A DNA stretch of 64,000 nucleotides from Streptomyces aculeolatus (GCF_020400605.1 NZ_JAINRD010000026.1:1-64000); one strand, 5' to 3'. Counted from the stretch's first letter, positions 33,644 to 42,718 are shown. Made by a program: numbers and translations. Notes: a model not told the origin generated them from the letters alone.

Positions 33644-33682
33644 ACCCGGTGGGCGGCTCAGGGGTGTTGCCGCCCACCGGGT
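33644..33682 (+). terminator. 14-bp hairpin terminator after the amidase gene
   Basis: ACCCGGTGGGCGGC (33644-33657) pairs perfectly with 33669-33682 over an 11-nt loop and is followed by CCCCCTTCCC. It starts 24 nt past the amidase stop. Confidence 0.7.
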
Positions 33683-33702
33683 CCCCCTTCCCGTAAAGGT
33701 CA

Positions 33703-33728
33703 ATGCACTTCTTGCATATCGCTTGCAT
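33703..33728. promoter_or_regulatory. TGCAT-based operator upstream of the acid-sugar dehydratase operon
   Basis: ATGCA-N5-TGCAT (33703-33717) is a palindrome, and a second CTTGCAT at 33722 repeats the CTTGCAT at 33711 with an 11-bp period. The site lies about 55 bp upstream of the dehydratase start and is AT-rich against the surroundings. The cognate regulator is not identified. Confidence 0.5.
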
Positions 33729-33781
33729 GATGTGGGAATCTGCCATCGCCTGAGCCCGTTGCCGAAGCAGGGATGGTGAGC

Positions 33782-34963
33782 ATGGCCCGCATCGCCGATG
33801 TCCGCGTCTACGCACTCAAGTTGCCGCACGACGAGGCGTACCTGGGGCGGCTCGACGACGGCAGCGACCTCACCGAGGACCGCGGGTACGTGGTGCGCGC
33901 ACCCTGGCGCAGCCTCTACTCCGCCCGCTTCGAGACGCTGCTCGTCCACGTCACCGCCGACGACGGCAGCGCGGGCTGGGGCGAGGCGCTGGCACCGGTC
34001 GGCCCCGAGGTGGCGGGACACGCCGTCGCCGCACTGCTGCGCCCCGCGCTGCTCGGCGCCCCCGCCGGCGCCGTCCGCCCCGCCTGGCACCGGCTGCGCG
34101 ACCTGATGCGCGAGCGCGGCCATCTGACGGGGCACCAGGCCGACGCGCTCGCCGCCGTCGACATCGCCCTGTGGGACCTCGCGGGCCGCCGCGCCGGGCT
34201 GCCCGTCGCCGAGCTGCTGGGGGGCGCGTTCCGCACCGTGCAGCCCGCCTACGTCTCCGGGCTCCCCCGCGACACCGACGCGGAACGCGCGAAGCTCGCC
34301 GCCGAGTGGGCCGGGCGCGGCGCGTACCGGATCAAGCTGCACCTCGGCCGCGGCGTCGACGCCGACCTCGCGACCGTGGACGCGGTGCTCGCCGCCGACG
34401 AGCGGCTGCGCGTCGCCGTCGACGCGCACTGGGCGTACGCCCCCGCGGACGCCGCCCGGCTGGGCCGCGAACTCCAGCGCCGCGGCCGGGTGCTGTTCCT
34501 GGAGGCGCCGCTGGCGCCCGAGGACGTCGAGGGCCACCGCGACCTGCAGCGGCGCCTCGACCTCCCGGTCGCCGTCGGCGAAGCCCTGCGCAACCGCTAC
34601 GAGTTCGCCCACTGGCTCGGCCGCCGCGCCCTGGCCCTGGCCCAGCCCGACGCCGGCCGCACCGGCCTGACCGAAGCCCTCGCCATCGCCGAGCTGGCCG
34701 CCGCCCACCACGTACCCGTCGCCCCGCACCACTCCACGGGCCTCGGCGTCGCCACCGCCGCCGGACTGCACTTCGCCGCCGCGGTCGCCGACATGCCGTA
34801 CTTCGAGTACCAGCCCACCACCTGGCAGGTCGCGAGCCGCATCCTGCGCACCCCGCTCGCCGGCGGCCCGGACGCCGGCATCCCGCTGCCCGCCGGCCCC
34901 GGCCTGGGCGTGGAGGTGGACGCGGAGTTCGTCGTCCGGCACGCGCAGGAGATCACCGGGTGA
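33782..34963 (+). CDS. Mandelate racemase/muconate lactonizing enzyme-family acid-sugar dehydratase
   Basis: A 393-residue enolase-superfamily enzyme. Metal ligands lie in VAVDAHWAY (near 216), LFLEAPLAPED (near 242) and VGEALRNRYEF (near 265). QPDAGRTG and PHHSTGLG give the catalytic Asp-His dyad, and YRIKLHLG carries the usual Lys strand. The DxH arrangement in VDAH resembles galactonate-type dehydratases. The enzyme likely dehydrates a sugar acid to a 2-keto-3-deoxy acid; the substrate is open. The start could be the ATG at 33773, three codons earlier; neither has a strong Shine-Dalgarno. An aldolase and SDR follow. Confidence 0.82.
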   Translation: MARIADVRVYALKLPHDEAYLGRLDDGSDLTEDRGYVVRAPWRSLYSARFETLLVHVTADDGSAGWGEALAPVGPEVAGHAVAALLRPALLGAPAGAVRPAWHRLRDLMRERGHLTGHQADALAAVDIALWDLAGRRAGLPVAELLGGAFRTVQPAYVSGLPRDTDAERAKLAAEWAGRGAYRIKLHLGRGVDADLATVDAVLAADERLRVAVDAHWAYAPADAARLGRELQRRGRVLFLEAPLAPEDVEGHRDLQRRLDLPVAVGEALRNRYEFAHWLGRRALALAQPDAGRTGLTEALAIAELAAAHHVPVAPHHSTGLGVATAAGLHFAAAVADMPYFEYQPTTWQVASRILRTPLAGGPDAGIPLPAGPGLGVEVDAEFVVRHAQEITG

Positions 34964-35030
34964 GGGATGCGGAGGCCGGAGAGTCCGGCCGCCGCGCCGC
35001 AGCCCCCGCCCCGCACACCGCACCCAGAAC

Positions 35031-35080
35031 CGCCCGCCCGCAGCGCGGCCGCACCGCAAGGCCGCGCTGCGGGCCGGGCG
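35031..35080 (+). promoter_or_regulatory. 20-bp hairpin 17 nt upstream of the DapA-family gene
   Basis: CCCGCAGCGCGGCC (35037-35050) pairs perfectly with 35060-35073 around the loop GCACCGCAA. Six more pairs (35031-35036 with 35075-35080) extend it after a 1-nt bulge. It lies between the dehydratase gene and the aldolase start at 35098, close enough to affect read-through, mRNA stability or translation. The remaining intergenic sequence 34964-35030 holds nothing obvious. Confidence 0.6.
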
Positions 35081-35097
35081 AACGAAAGGACCCCAGC

Positions 35098-36012
35098 ATG
35101 AGCCGGCCCGTACGCGGTCTCGTCCCCGTCCTCGCGACCCCCTTCCACCCGGACGGGAGCCTCGATCGCCCCTCGCTGCGCCGGCTCACCGCCTTCCAGC
35201 TGCGCGCCGGTGCCGACGGGGTGGCGGTCTTCGGCATGGCCAGCGAGGGCTTCGCGCTCACCGCCGCGGACCGGGACGCGGTCCTCGCGGACGTCACCGA
35301 CGTGGTCGCCGGCGCCGTGCCGGTGGTGGCCGGGGTCAGCCCGACGAGCCTGGCGACGGCGCTGGAGCAGTGCGGGCAGGCCGTCGCGGGCGGCGCGGAC
35401 GCGCTGATGGTGCTGCCGCCGTACCTCGCGAAGCCCGGCGTGCCGCAACTCGTCGACTTCTACGGCGCGCTCGGCGAGCGCGCCGGGGCGCCCGTCATGG
35501 TGCAGGACGCCGCGGCGACGACGGGGGTGGCGATGCCGGTGGCCCTGCTCACGGAGTTCGGCAAGCTCGAAGGGGTGGACTCGGTCAAGGTCGAGTCGGC
35601 GCCGACCGTGCCGAAGATCGCGGAGACGGTCGCGGCGGCTCCGGCCGGGTTCGACGTGCTGGGCGGGCAGAACGCCTTCTTCCTGCTGGAGGAGCTGGCC
35701 GCGGGCGCGGTGGGGACGATGCCGGCGTGCGAGTTCACCGACATGCTGCGGCCGGTCCTGGACGCGTGGGGAGCGGGGCGGGCGGACGAGGCGCACGGGG
35801 CGTACGAGCGGCTGCTGCCGCTGATCCGGTTCGGCATGCAGGCGGGGTTCGCCTGGGCGGTGCACAAGGAGGTGCTGGTACGGCGCGGGGTCATCGGTTC
35901 CGCGGCGGTGCGGCTGCCGGCGAAGGGGCTGACGGAGGCGCTGCGGGGGCAGTTGGACGGGATCCTGGAGCGGCTGGCGCTGCCGCCGGTTGCGGCGGAC
36001 GGGGCGCGATGA
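35098..36012 (+). CDS. DapA-family (dihydrodipicolinate synthase-like) aldolase
   Basis: A 304-residue class I aldolase/lyase of the DHDPS/NAL superfamily. The Schiff-base Lys is in DSVKVESAP (near 164), the Tyr in LMVLPPYLAK (near 108), and GMASEGFALTAADR replaces the usual GTTGE loop. Family members cleave or dehydrate 2-keto-3-deoxy sugar acids as well as making dihydrodipicolinate. Its position behind a sugar-acid dehydratase suggests cleavage of a 2-keto-3-deoxy acid to pyruvate and an aldehyde. The ATG at 35098 has GAAAGGA upstream; the stop overlaps the SDR start. Confidence 0.85.
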   Translation: MSRPVRGLVPVLATPFHPDGSLDRPSLRRLTAFQLRAGADGVAVFGMASEGFALTAADRDAVLADVTDVVAGAVPVVAGVSPTSLATALEQCGQAVAGGADALMVLPPYLAKPGVPQLVDFYGALGERAGAPVMVQDAAATTGVAMPVALLTEFGKLEGVDSVKVESAPTVPKIAETVAAAPAGFDVLGGQNAFFLLEELAAGAVGTMPACEFTDMLRPVLDAWGAGRADEAHGAYERLLPLIRFGMQAGFAWAVHKEVLVRRGVIGSAAVRLPAKGLTEALRGQLDGILERLALPPVAADGAR

Positions 36013-36836
36013 GCGGGGCGGGCGGGGTCGGGGACGAAGGCGCGGGGGCGGGGGCTGACGCGGGGCGGTACGCGCCCGGAGGCGGCGCCGGGACGGGGCC
36101 GGAGCGGCACGCGCAGGCGTCCCGCGGGGTGCTCGTCGTCGGGGGCGACTCGGCGATCGGGCGTGCGGTGGCGGACGCGTTCGCGGCAGCCGGCGACCGG
36201 GTCGCCGGCTGCGGGCTGGCGGACTGCGCGCACCCGTCGTACACCGCGTACACCACCGCCGACTGCGCGGAACCGGAAGGCGCCGCCCACTGCGTGCGAT
36301 CCGCGGCGGAGGCGCTGGGACGGCTGGACGTCGTGGTGCTGGCCGCGGCGGCGCAGCCGGTGGCGCGGGCCGCGGAGACCACGCAGGCGCAGTGGCGGCT
36401 GGCCCAGTCCGCCACGCTGGACACGGCGTTCTACGTCGCGCGCGCGGCGCTCCCCCGGCTCCCGCCGGGCTCGGCGGTCGTCGCCGTCACCTCGGTGAAC
36501 GCCTTCCTCGCCGCTCCCGGCCTGCCCGCCTACGCGGCGGCGAAGGCCGGCGTCGAGGGCCTCGTCCGCCAACTCGCCCTCGACTACGGCCCGCGCGGCG
36601 TCCGCGTCAACGCGGTGGCGCCCGGCATGATCGGCACCCCGCCGCTGGCGCGCGTCGCCGAGGGCTACCCCCTGGGCCGTACCGGCACCCCGCCGGAGGT
36701 CGCGGCCGCCGTGCACTTCCTGGCCTCTCCCGGAGCGTCGTTCATCACGGGCGCGGTGCTGCCGGTGGACGGCGGCCTCAGCATCTCCTCGCCGGCCGCC
36801 TGGCTCCGCCCGGATCTGCGGGAGCGCTTCCTGTAG
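36009..36836 (+). CDS. SDR-family oxidoreductase
   Basis: A 275-residue classical short-chain dehydrogenase. After a ~45-residue Gly/Ala-rich extension, the Rossmann loop reads VLVVGGDSAIGRAVA, with Ala where the middle Gly of GxxxGIG is expected. VLAAAAQP replaces NNAG. The catalytic Ser is in VTSVNAF and YAAAK (near 174-178) supplies Tyr and Lys; the C-terminus has GAVLPVDGGLS. It is translated by ATGA overlap with the aldolase gene and may oxidise or reduce a sugar-acid intermediate. A later internal GTG could remove the low-complexity extension. Confidence 0.83.
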   Translation: MSGAGGVGDEGAGAGADAGRYAPGGGAGTGPERHAQASRGVLVVGGDSAIGRAVADAFAAAGDRVAGCGLADCAHPSYTAYTTADCAEPEGAAHCVRSAAEALGRLDVVVLAAAAQPVARAAETTQAQWRLAQSATLDTAFYVARAALPRLPPGSAVVAVTSVNAFLAAPGLPAYAAAKAGVEGLVRQLALDYGPRGVRVNAVAPGMIGTPPLARVAEGYPLGRTGTPPEVAAAVHFLASPGASFITGAVLPVDGGLSISSPAAWLRPDLRERFL

Positions 36837-37002
36837 CCGGGATCCCGCCTGCGCGTCGCCCGCTCCGGGCCCCGGACCTCCCCCGGCGGGGATCGCCGCG
36901 CGGCACCGCACCGCTGCCGAAGCGTTCGCGGATCGCGTGCTCGTATGCCGAGGAGGAGTCCCGTGGTACGGGGATGCGCCCCGCATACAGGCACCCGCGC
37001 GC

Positions 37003-37033
37003 CCCGGCCCGTCCCCTCCGGGCACGGGCCGGG
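37003..37033. terminator. Hairpin between convergent SDR and GH2 genes
   Basis: CCCGGCCCGT (37003-37012) pairs with ACGGGCCGGG (37024-37033) across an 11-nt loop. It lies 22 nt past the GH2 stop on the minus strand and can also stop the SDR transcript. The rest of the 219-bp gap (36837-37055) shows no gene. Confidence 0.55.
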
Positions 37034-37055
37034 ACACCGCAACGGGTCTCCCCGC

Positions 37056-39665
37056 TCAGCCCGTCGACACCTCCGTCCACTCCGACCACGCGCTCGTCCC
37101 GTCGCCGCGGACGCTGCGGACCCGTACCCGGATGTCCGTCCCCGCCGGCAGTTCCTCGATGCGGCTGAAGCCGCGGAGCCGGGTGGTCCACGAGCGGACC
37201 GGCTCGCCCGCGGCGTCCGTGACCTCCAGCTCGTACGCCTCGTCGGCCGCGACGCCCCGCCACTGGAAGACCGCGCCGCCGGCGACCGGCTCCAGCGACT
37301 GCGCGTCCGGCGGCAGCGCGCCGGCACCGGCCCGCGGCGTCACCTCCGTCCACGCCGAGGCCGTCTCGCCCGCCCCGCTCACCGCCACCACACGCACCCG
37401 GTGCGACGCGCCGTCCGCCAGCCCGGTGACGTCGCCGTGGTCGTCCTTGTGGACCACCGCCGTACGCACCGTCCCGCCGGCCGCCGCCTGCGCCTCGACG
37501 CGGTACGAGTCGGCGCCGGCGACGTGCGTGAACGCGGCGCGGACCGCGCCGGCCGCCGCCACCGTCTGCGTGACCTCCGGTGCCGCCGGCGCCGCCAGGT
37601 CCCGGTCGGCGACCGCGACTTCGTACCCCTGCGGGTCGAGGAGCCCGACTTGCTCGGTGACCGCCCCCGCGGCACCGCCGTCCCACGCCACCGGCCGGGT
37701 GAGCGCCTCGTCCCCGGGGCTGACCCGCGGCAGCGGGATGCTGCGCTGCGCCACCGTCGAGCCGTCCGCCGCAAGGGTCTTCCACCTGAGCCGGTATCCG
37801 CGCAGGATGTGGCTGGGCAGCTCACCGGCCGCACGCGGGGTGACGGTGATCTCGCTGCCGCCGTCCGCCGCCGCGAGGTCCAGTCCGGCCACGGGGGCGT
37901 ACGCGGCCCGCATCTGGTCGTAGTTGCGCTTCAGCCCGCCCCAGTCGGTCTGCACGCCCCAGCCGCGCAACTGGTTGGGCGAGGTGCCGGAGTAGCGGCT
38001 GCGGTAGTCGTCGAAGGTCCAGCGGGACACGCCGATGACCCATGGCAGGGCGGAGAGCTGTGCCGGGATGGCGGCGTCGCTCTTCGACGCGAACTCCACG
38101 CTCTCCCGGTCCGGCGTGAAGGTGTACCCGTCGGCGCTGAACTCGCTGACGAACACCGGCTTGTCCGGGAAGTGCCCGCGCAGCTCCCGCACCCGGTCGG
38201 TGAAGCCGCCGTACATGTTCACGGAGAGGAAGTCGGCGTACTGCAGTGCCTCGTCCTCGGGGCCTTCGATGCCGCTGAAGGTGTTGCTGACGTACGTCAG
38301 CGGACGGGAGTCGTCCAGTTCCGCACGGGTGTAGTCGATCATCGACTTGACGAAGTGCCGCCCCGTCTCCGTGTTCCCGGCGATCTCGTTGGCGACCGAC
38401 CAGGCGACGATCGAGGCGTGGTTGGCGTCCCGCCGCACCATCTCGCGCAGTTCCGGCCGCCAGCGCCCGGGGTCGAGCGAGGCGTCCTTGCCCCACACGG
38501 AGATCTCGCCGATGTTCAGCATGCCGACCTCGTCGAGATAGTCGAGCAGTTCGGGCGACTGCGGCACGTGGTGGATGCGGGTCATGGTGGCGCCCGCCTC
38601 CTTCATCCGGTCGATCTCGGCGCGTACGACGGACATCGGCTCGGTGGCGCCGTGCACCCGGTCCCCGGGCACCCGGTTGAACCCGGCGGTGCGCACCCGC
38701 TCGCCGTTGAGCAGCAGCCCGTCGGGCACGATGTCGATCCTGCGGAAGCCGAACCGGTCCGAGACGGCGTAGCCGGCGCGGCCCTGCCGGCTCAGCGCGA
38801 CGGTGGCGCGGTACAGGCGGGGGTCGTCGGTCGACCACAGTCCGTACGAGCCGCGCGGCAGCCGGGCCGCCAGTTCCACCGTCCGCGTCCCTCCGGCCGG
38901 TACGGTGACGTCCCGGCCGCGCAGGACGCCCGCGGGCAGCGGCCGGCCGCGGGTGTCGGTGAGTGCGCCGTCGACGCGCACCGTGCGCTCGGTGTCACCG
39001 GCGTTGGAGACGGTGACCTCGGTGGTCACGGCCGCGGTGCCGGCGTCGAGGTCGGGCTCGGCGACGACGTGCTGCCGCTCGATGCGCACCGCCGGGTCGA
39101 CGGTGAGCGTGACGGGGCGGGAGATGCCGCCCCAGGGCCAGGTGGCGCCGACGGCGTAGTCGTTGTTCGCCCGCACCGTCAGGGTGTTGGGGGTGCCGTC
39201 GCGCTTCAGCAGGTCGCCGACCTCGTACTCGAAGGGCGTGTAGCCGCCGACGTGGGTGCCGAGTTCCCGGCCGTTGAGGGTGACGGTGGCGGTGTAGTTG
39301 ACGGCCTCGAAGCGCAGCCGGGCGACCTCGCCGGAGCGCAGCCGCGGGGTGTCGAACGTGCGCCGGTACCAGGCGTCGCCCTGGTGCTCGGCGTACGCGT
39401 CGTGCTGGTCCCAGTTGCCGGGAACGGGCATCGCGTCCCAGTCGGCGGGGTCGGCGGCCGGGTCGGTGGTGAAGCGCCAGGTGCCGCCGAGGTCGGTGGT
39501 GCGCTGCCCGGCGGTCGTCTGGTGGCCGGGCCCCCCGGCGTCGGCGGCGGGCAGGCCGGCGGCCGTGTTCGCGGGGCCCCGCTCGTCGGCCGCCGCGGAC
39601 AGGGCGGTGGCGGTGATCGCCCCGCAGAGCGCGGCGGCAAGGGCGGCGCGCAGGAGTCTGCGCAT
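37056..39665 (-). CDS. Secreted glycoside hydrolase family 2 enzyme
   Basis: An 869-residue exported GH2 enzyme. The signal peptide has two Arg and a hydrophobic core ending near ALSAAA (about 1-26). A jelly-roll sugar-binding domain (GTWRFTTDP to GGISRPVTL, about 60-190), an Ig-like domain and a TIM barrel follow. The acid/base Glu is in AWSVANEIAG (near 425) and the nucleophile Glu in PVFVSEFSADG (near 507). Two fibronectin-III-like modules occupy the C-terminal 250 residues. Family activities include beta-galactosidase, beta-glucuronidase and beta-mannosidase; I cannot choose. GGAAAGGA precedes the ATG. Confidence 0.9.
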   Translation of the reverse strand: MRRLLRAALAAALCGAITATALSAAADERGPANTAAGLPAADAGGPGHQTTAGQRTTDLGGTWRFTTDPAADPADWDAMPVPGNWDQHDAYAEHQGDAWYRRTFDTPRLRSGEVARLRFEAVNYTATVTLNGRELGTHVGGYTPFEYEVGDLLKRDGTPNTLTVRANNDYAVGATWPWGGISRPVTLTVDPAVRIERQHVVAEPDLDAGTAAVTTEVTVSNAGDTERTVRVDGALTDTRGRPLPAGVLRGRDVTVPAGGTRTVELAARLPRGSYGLWSTDDPRLYRATVALSRQGRAGYAVSDRFGFRRIDIVPDGLLLNGERVRTAGFNRVPGDRVHGATEPMSVVRAEIDRMKEAGATMTRIHHVPQSPELLDYLDEVGMLNIGEISVWGKDASLDPGRWRPELREMVRRDANHASIVAWSVANEIAGNTETGRHFVKSMIDYTRAELDDSRPLTYVSNTFSGIEGPEDEALQYADFLSVNMYGGFTDRVRELRGHFPDKPVFVSEFSADGYTFTPDRESVEFASKSDAAIPAQLSALPWVIGVSRWTFDDYRSRYSGTSPNQLRGWGVQTDWGGLKRNYDQMRAAYAPVAGLDLAAADGGSEITVTPRAAGELPSHILRGYRLRWKTLAADGSTVAQRSIPLPRVSPGDEALTRPVAWDGGAAGAVTEQVGLLDPQGYEVAVADRDLAAPAAPEVTQTVAAAGAVRAAFTHVAGADSYRVEAQAAAGGTVRTAVVHKDDHGDVTGLADGASHRVRVVAVSGAGETASAWTEVTPRAGAGALPPDAQSLEPVAGGAVFQWRGVAADEAYELEVTDAAGEPVRSWTTRLRGFSRIEELPAGTDIRVRVRSVRGDGTSAWSEWTEVSTG

Positions 39666-39823
39666 GAGTGGGATTCCTTTCCGTGGTGCGGTTCTGTCTC
39701 ACGGACTGCGGGTGGGCGTCGAGGATTGCGGAGGTGTTCTGCGCCATGCGGTTGGAGCAGCCGAAGGCCGCGCGTGCGTGACGCGGTGCACCCCGCGGCC
39801 GGTCGGCCGGCCCGCTGCGCGGT

Positions 39824-42718
39824 TCAGTCGACCCGGATGAACCGGACGGCGTCGGCGCGGGTGAAACCCGCCCCCGCGGTGAGCCGTACGGCCAGCGCGC
39901 CGGCGTCCGGCCGGTGGCGGCCGAGGGCGACCCAGGTGCCGCCCGCCGCCCGCTGGTCCACCCCGGTGGTCCGCTCCCCCACCGCGTACGACGCCGCCGC
40001 GGTGGAGTTCTCGTGCGCGGGCACGTACGCGGCCACCTCGTACAGGCCGTCCGGCAGTTCCGCGCGCCAGACGGCGGTGTCCCCGGCGGTGCCGGTGTAG
40101 CGCGTCCGGCCGCCGTCCCAGCCCGTGACGCTGCTGCCCAGCCAGCGGCCGTTCTCCGTGTGCCCGGCGGCGCCGTCGTCGACCACGGTCACGGCGGCGG
40201 GGTCGACGAGCCTCGCGGTGTGCACCGCCGAGACGTCGTCGCCCGCGACGATGCGGTACTCCAGGTCCACCAGCCCTTCCTCGAACGGCCCGACGGTGGC
40301 GCGGTGGCGTACGCCGTCGAAGTCGGCGTCCGTACGGCTCCACTCCGCATCCCCCTCCCGCCGCCACTCGACGTACGACGAGGTGGCGGTGGCGTGGATC
40401 CACGAGAGCGTCAGCGCGTGGCCCGCGTCGGATTCGACATGCGAGAGCCCGGGCGGCGGCAGCACGACTTCGGCCGGGTCGACGAGGAGCCGCCGGGCGT
40501 GCTCACGCGGCACGTCCACGGCGTCGTAGCGGGCGCGCGTGACGACCTCGTACGAGTGCAGCGCGGCGTCGGACGGCGGGGTGGCCCGCCAGGTGGCGGT
40601 CAGGGTGCGGCCCGGGGGCAGGGTGCGGGCCCGGGTGGGTCCTTCGGGTGCGGAGAGCCGCCAGCCGTCCGGGACCACCGCGTCGACGACGACGTTCCGG
40701 GCCGGGGCGTCCGGTGGCGCGGTGAAGCCGGCGGTGACCCGGACGGACCGGCCGGGCGCGGCGAGGACGCCACCGGGGTCGGCGGTGAGCCGCGCGTCGG
40801 TGGGGCCGCGACCGCAGGTCGTGCGCCCCGGCTCCGCGGGGCAGACGCGCGCGGCGAAGCCGCCGTCGGCCGCGAGCGGCACGGTCAGCCGGTCGCCGCG
40901 GGTGACGGTGCGCCGCTCGACGGCGATGCCGTCGCGCCCGCCGTCGGGGTCCGCGTCCCGGAACACCTCCAGCAGGTGCCGGCCCGGCGGCAGCATCCCG
41001 AGCCGGAAGTCCGCGGTCTGCGCCCGGTTTCCCGCCGTGATCCCGCCGAGGTACCAGGCGGCCCCGCTGCGCCGCGCGAGCACCGCCCGCTCGCCCGGCT
41101 CGCCGTCGAGCAGCCGCGTCTCGTCCCACACCGCGGGCACCGAGGCGAGCAGGTCCGCCGCCTCCGGGTGCCGGGCGTACGACTCGGGGCTGTCGGCGAA
41201 GTGCTGCACCCCCGACTCGTACAGCACGGCCAGCGCCAGTTCGTGCGCGTCGCTCGTGCGCCGGTCCGCGGTGGAGAAGGTGACCGGGGTGTAGTCCATC
41301 GTGCCCACGGCGTTGCGGGTGAAGGGATACGTGGCGTTCACGTCGGGGCCGATGCGCTTCGGGTCGATCTTGTACAGCTCGGCGCCCGCGACCGCCTCCA
41401 CCGTCAGCACGTGCGGCCAGGTGCGCTCGATGCCCCGCGGCAGCGTGGCGCCGTGGAAGTTGACCAGGAGCCGCAGCCGCGCGGTGTCGGCCAGCACGGC
41501 GTCGTACCAGGCCAGCCGCTCCTGGCTGTCGGAGTCCATGAAGTCGAGCTTCACGCCGCTGATGCCCCAGGACTTCCACAGCGGGAGTTTCGCGTCGCGC
41601 TGCTCCTGCGTCTCCAGGTCGCTCCAGCGGCTCCACAGCCACACGCCGACGCCGCGGGCGCGGGCGTACGCGACGAGTTCGGGCACCCACGCGGCGTCCC
41701 AGCCCTCGTCGACGAGCACGTACTCCCAGCCCTGCCGGACCGCGAGGTCGACGTACTCCTTCTGGGCGGCGAGGCTGTGCGGGCTGGCGGAGTCCGACCA
41801 CCAGGACCAGGCGGCGGCGCCCGGCTCGATCCACGAGGTGTCGGCGACGCGCGAGGGCGGGGCGAGGTCCTGCACGAGATCGGACCCGACGATGCCGGCG
41901 AGGTCGCCGACGACCGCGACGCGCCAGGGGGTGGCAAGCGGTCCCGGCGCGGTCTCGCCGCCGCCGTCGGGGAGGGTGACGGCGAAGGCGCCGTCGCGGC
42001 GGGTGAGCCGGGTGGCGCCGTAGCGGCCGTCCGCGTCGGCCTCGGTGACGAGTGCGTACGTGCCGGGCGCGGTGCGGAACAGCGGCGGGTAGGCGTACGC
42101 GCCGTCCGGCACGTCGGCGACCGCCGCCTCGAACGGCCGCTGCGCGTACGTCACCCCGTACGGCGCGAGCCACGCGGTGGCGTCGGGCGGCGGCGCGAAG
42201 GCGGACGCCTCGGCCGTGACGGTGACGGGGCCTTCGTGCGGCAGCACGTAGCGGTAGGCGATGCCGTCGTCGTCGGCGCGGACGACGAGCGCCATCCGGC
42301 CGCCGGCCGCGTTCTCGAACCGGAAGGTGTGCTCGACCGCGTCGGCGCGGTGGCGCAGTCGCTTGCCGACGACGGTGTCGTAGCGCTCGGCGACCCGGCG
42401 GCTGCCGGTGCCCACGAGGGTGAGGCCGCGGGTGAAGTCGCCGTGGGCGGTGGTGATCCCGACGGGTGCGGGCCGCAGCACCGTGTGCCCGTCGTGGCTC
42501 ACGGACAGCCGCAGGGCGCCGTCGTCGAGCCGCTCCAGCGTGGCGCCGACCCGGCCGCCGGGGGCGGTGGCCGTCCAGCGGCCGGCCGCCGGGGACGGCC
42601 CCGTCCCGGCGGGGCCCGCGGGCGCAGCGGGCACGGCGGGAGCCGGCGCCGCCGGGACGAGGAGCACGAGCGCGAGGAGCGCGGCGAGCGCCGTCAGCGG
42701 CGCGGCTGCCGGCCTCAT
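39824..42718 (-). CDS. Secreted GH97 glycosidase with C-terminal golvesin-like domain
   Basis: A 964-residue exported GH97 enzyme. A signal peptide (about 1-30) is followed by the GH97 N-terminal beta-sandwich, then a TIM barrel with WEYVLVDEGWD (near 334) and GVKLDFMDSDSQ (near 392), the position of the Asp nucleophile in retaining alpha-galactosidase-type members. After the GH97 C-domain come an NEW3-like Ig module (about 640-710), a fibronectin-III module and a final golvesin/Xly-type sugar-binding domain (about 850-964). The ATG overlaps the GH16 stop (ATGA, 42715-42718). Alpha-galactosidase is more likely than SusB-type alpha-glucosidase. Confidence 0.85.
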   Translation of the reverse strand: MRPAAAPLTALAALLALVLLVPAAPAPAVPAAPAGPAGTGPSPAAGRWTATAPGGRVGATLERLDDGALRLSVSHDGHTVLRPAPVGITTAHGDFTRGLTLVGTGSRRVAERYDTVVGKRLRHRADAVEHTFRFENAAGGRMALVVRADDDGIAYRYVLPHEGPVTVTAEASAFAPPPDATAWLAPYGVTYAQRPFEAAVADVPDGAYAYPPLFRTAPGTYALVTEADADGRYGATRLTRRDGAFAVTLPDGGGETAPGPLATPWRVAVVGDLAGIVGSDLVQDLAPPSRVADTSWIEPGAAAWSWWSDSASPHSLAAQKEYVDLAVRQGWEYVLVDEGWDAAWVPELVAYARARGVGVWLWSRWSDLETQEQRDAKLPLWKSWGISGVKLDFMDSDSQERLAWYDAVLADTARLRLLVNFHGATLPRGIERTWPHVLTVEAVAGAELYKIDPKRIGPDVNATYPFTRNAVGTMDYTPVTFSTADRRTSDAHELALAVLYESGVQHFADSPESYARHPEAADLLASVPAVWDETRLLDGEPGERAVLARRSGAAWYLGGITAGNRAQTADFRLGMLPPGRHLLEVFRDADPDGGRDGIAVERRTVTRGDRLTVPLAADGGFAARVCPAEPGRTTCGRGPTDARLTADPGGVLAAPGRSVRVTAGFTAPPDAPARNVVVDAVVPDGWRLSAPEGPTRARTLPPGRTLTATWRATPPSDAALHSYEVVTRARYDAVDVPREHARRLLVDPAEVVLPPPGLSHVESDAGHALTLSWIHATATSSYVEWRREGDAEWSRTDADFDGVRHRATVGPFEEGLVDLEYRIVAGDDVSAVHTARLVDPAAVTVVDDGAAGHTENGRWLGSSVTGWDGGRTRYTGTAGDTAVWRAELPDGLYEVAAYVPAHENSTAAASYAVGERTTGVDQRAAGGTWVALGRHRPDAGALAVRLTAGAGFTRADAVRFIRVD

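Noticed and set aside
35098..36012. DapA-like gene as lysine-pathway dapA
   Set aside because: It lies in a sugar-acid operon, has an altered GMASEG loop in place of GTTGE, and no lysine or diaminopimelate gene is near.
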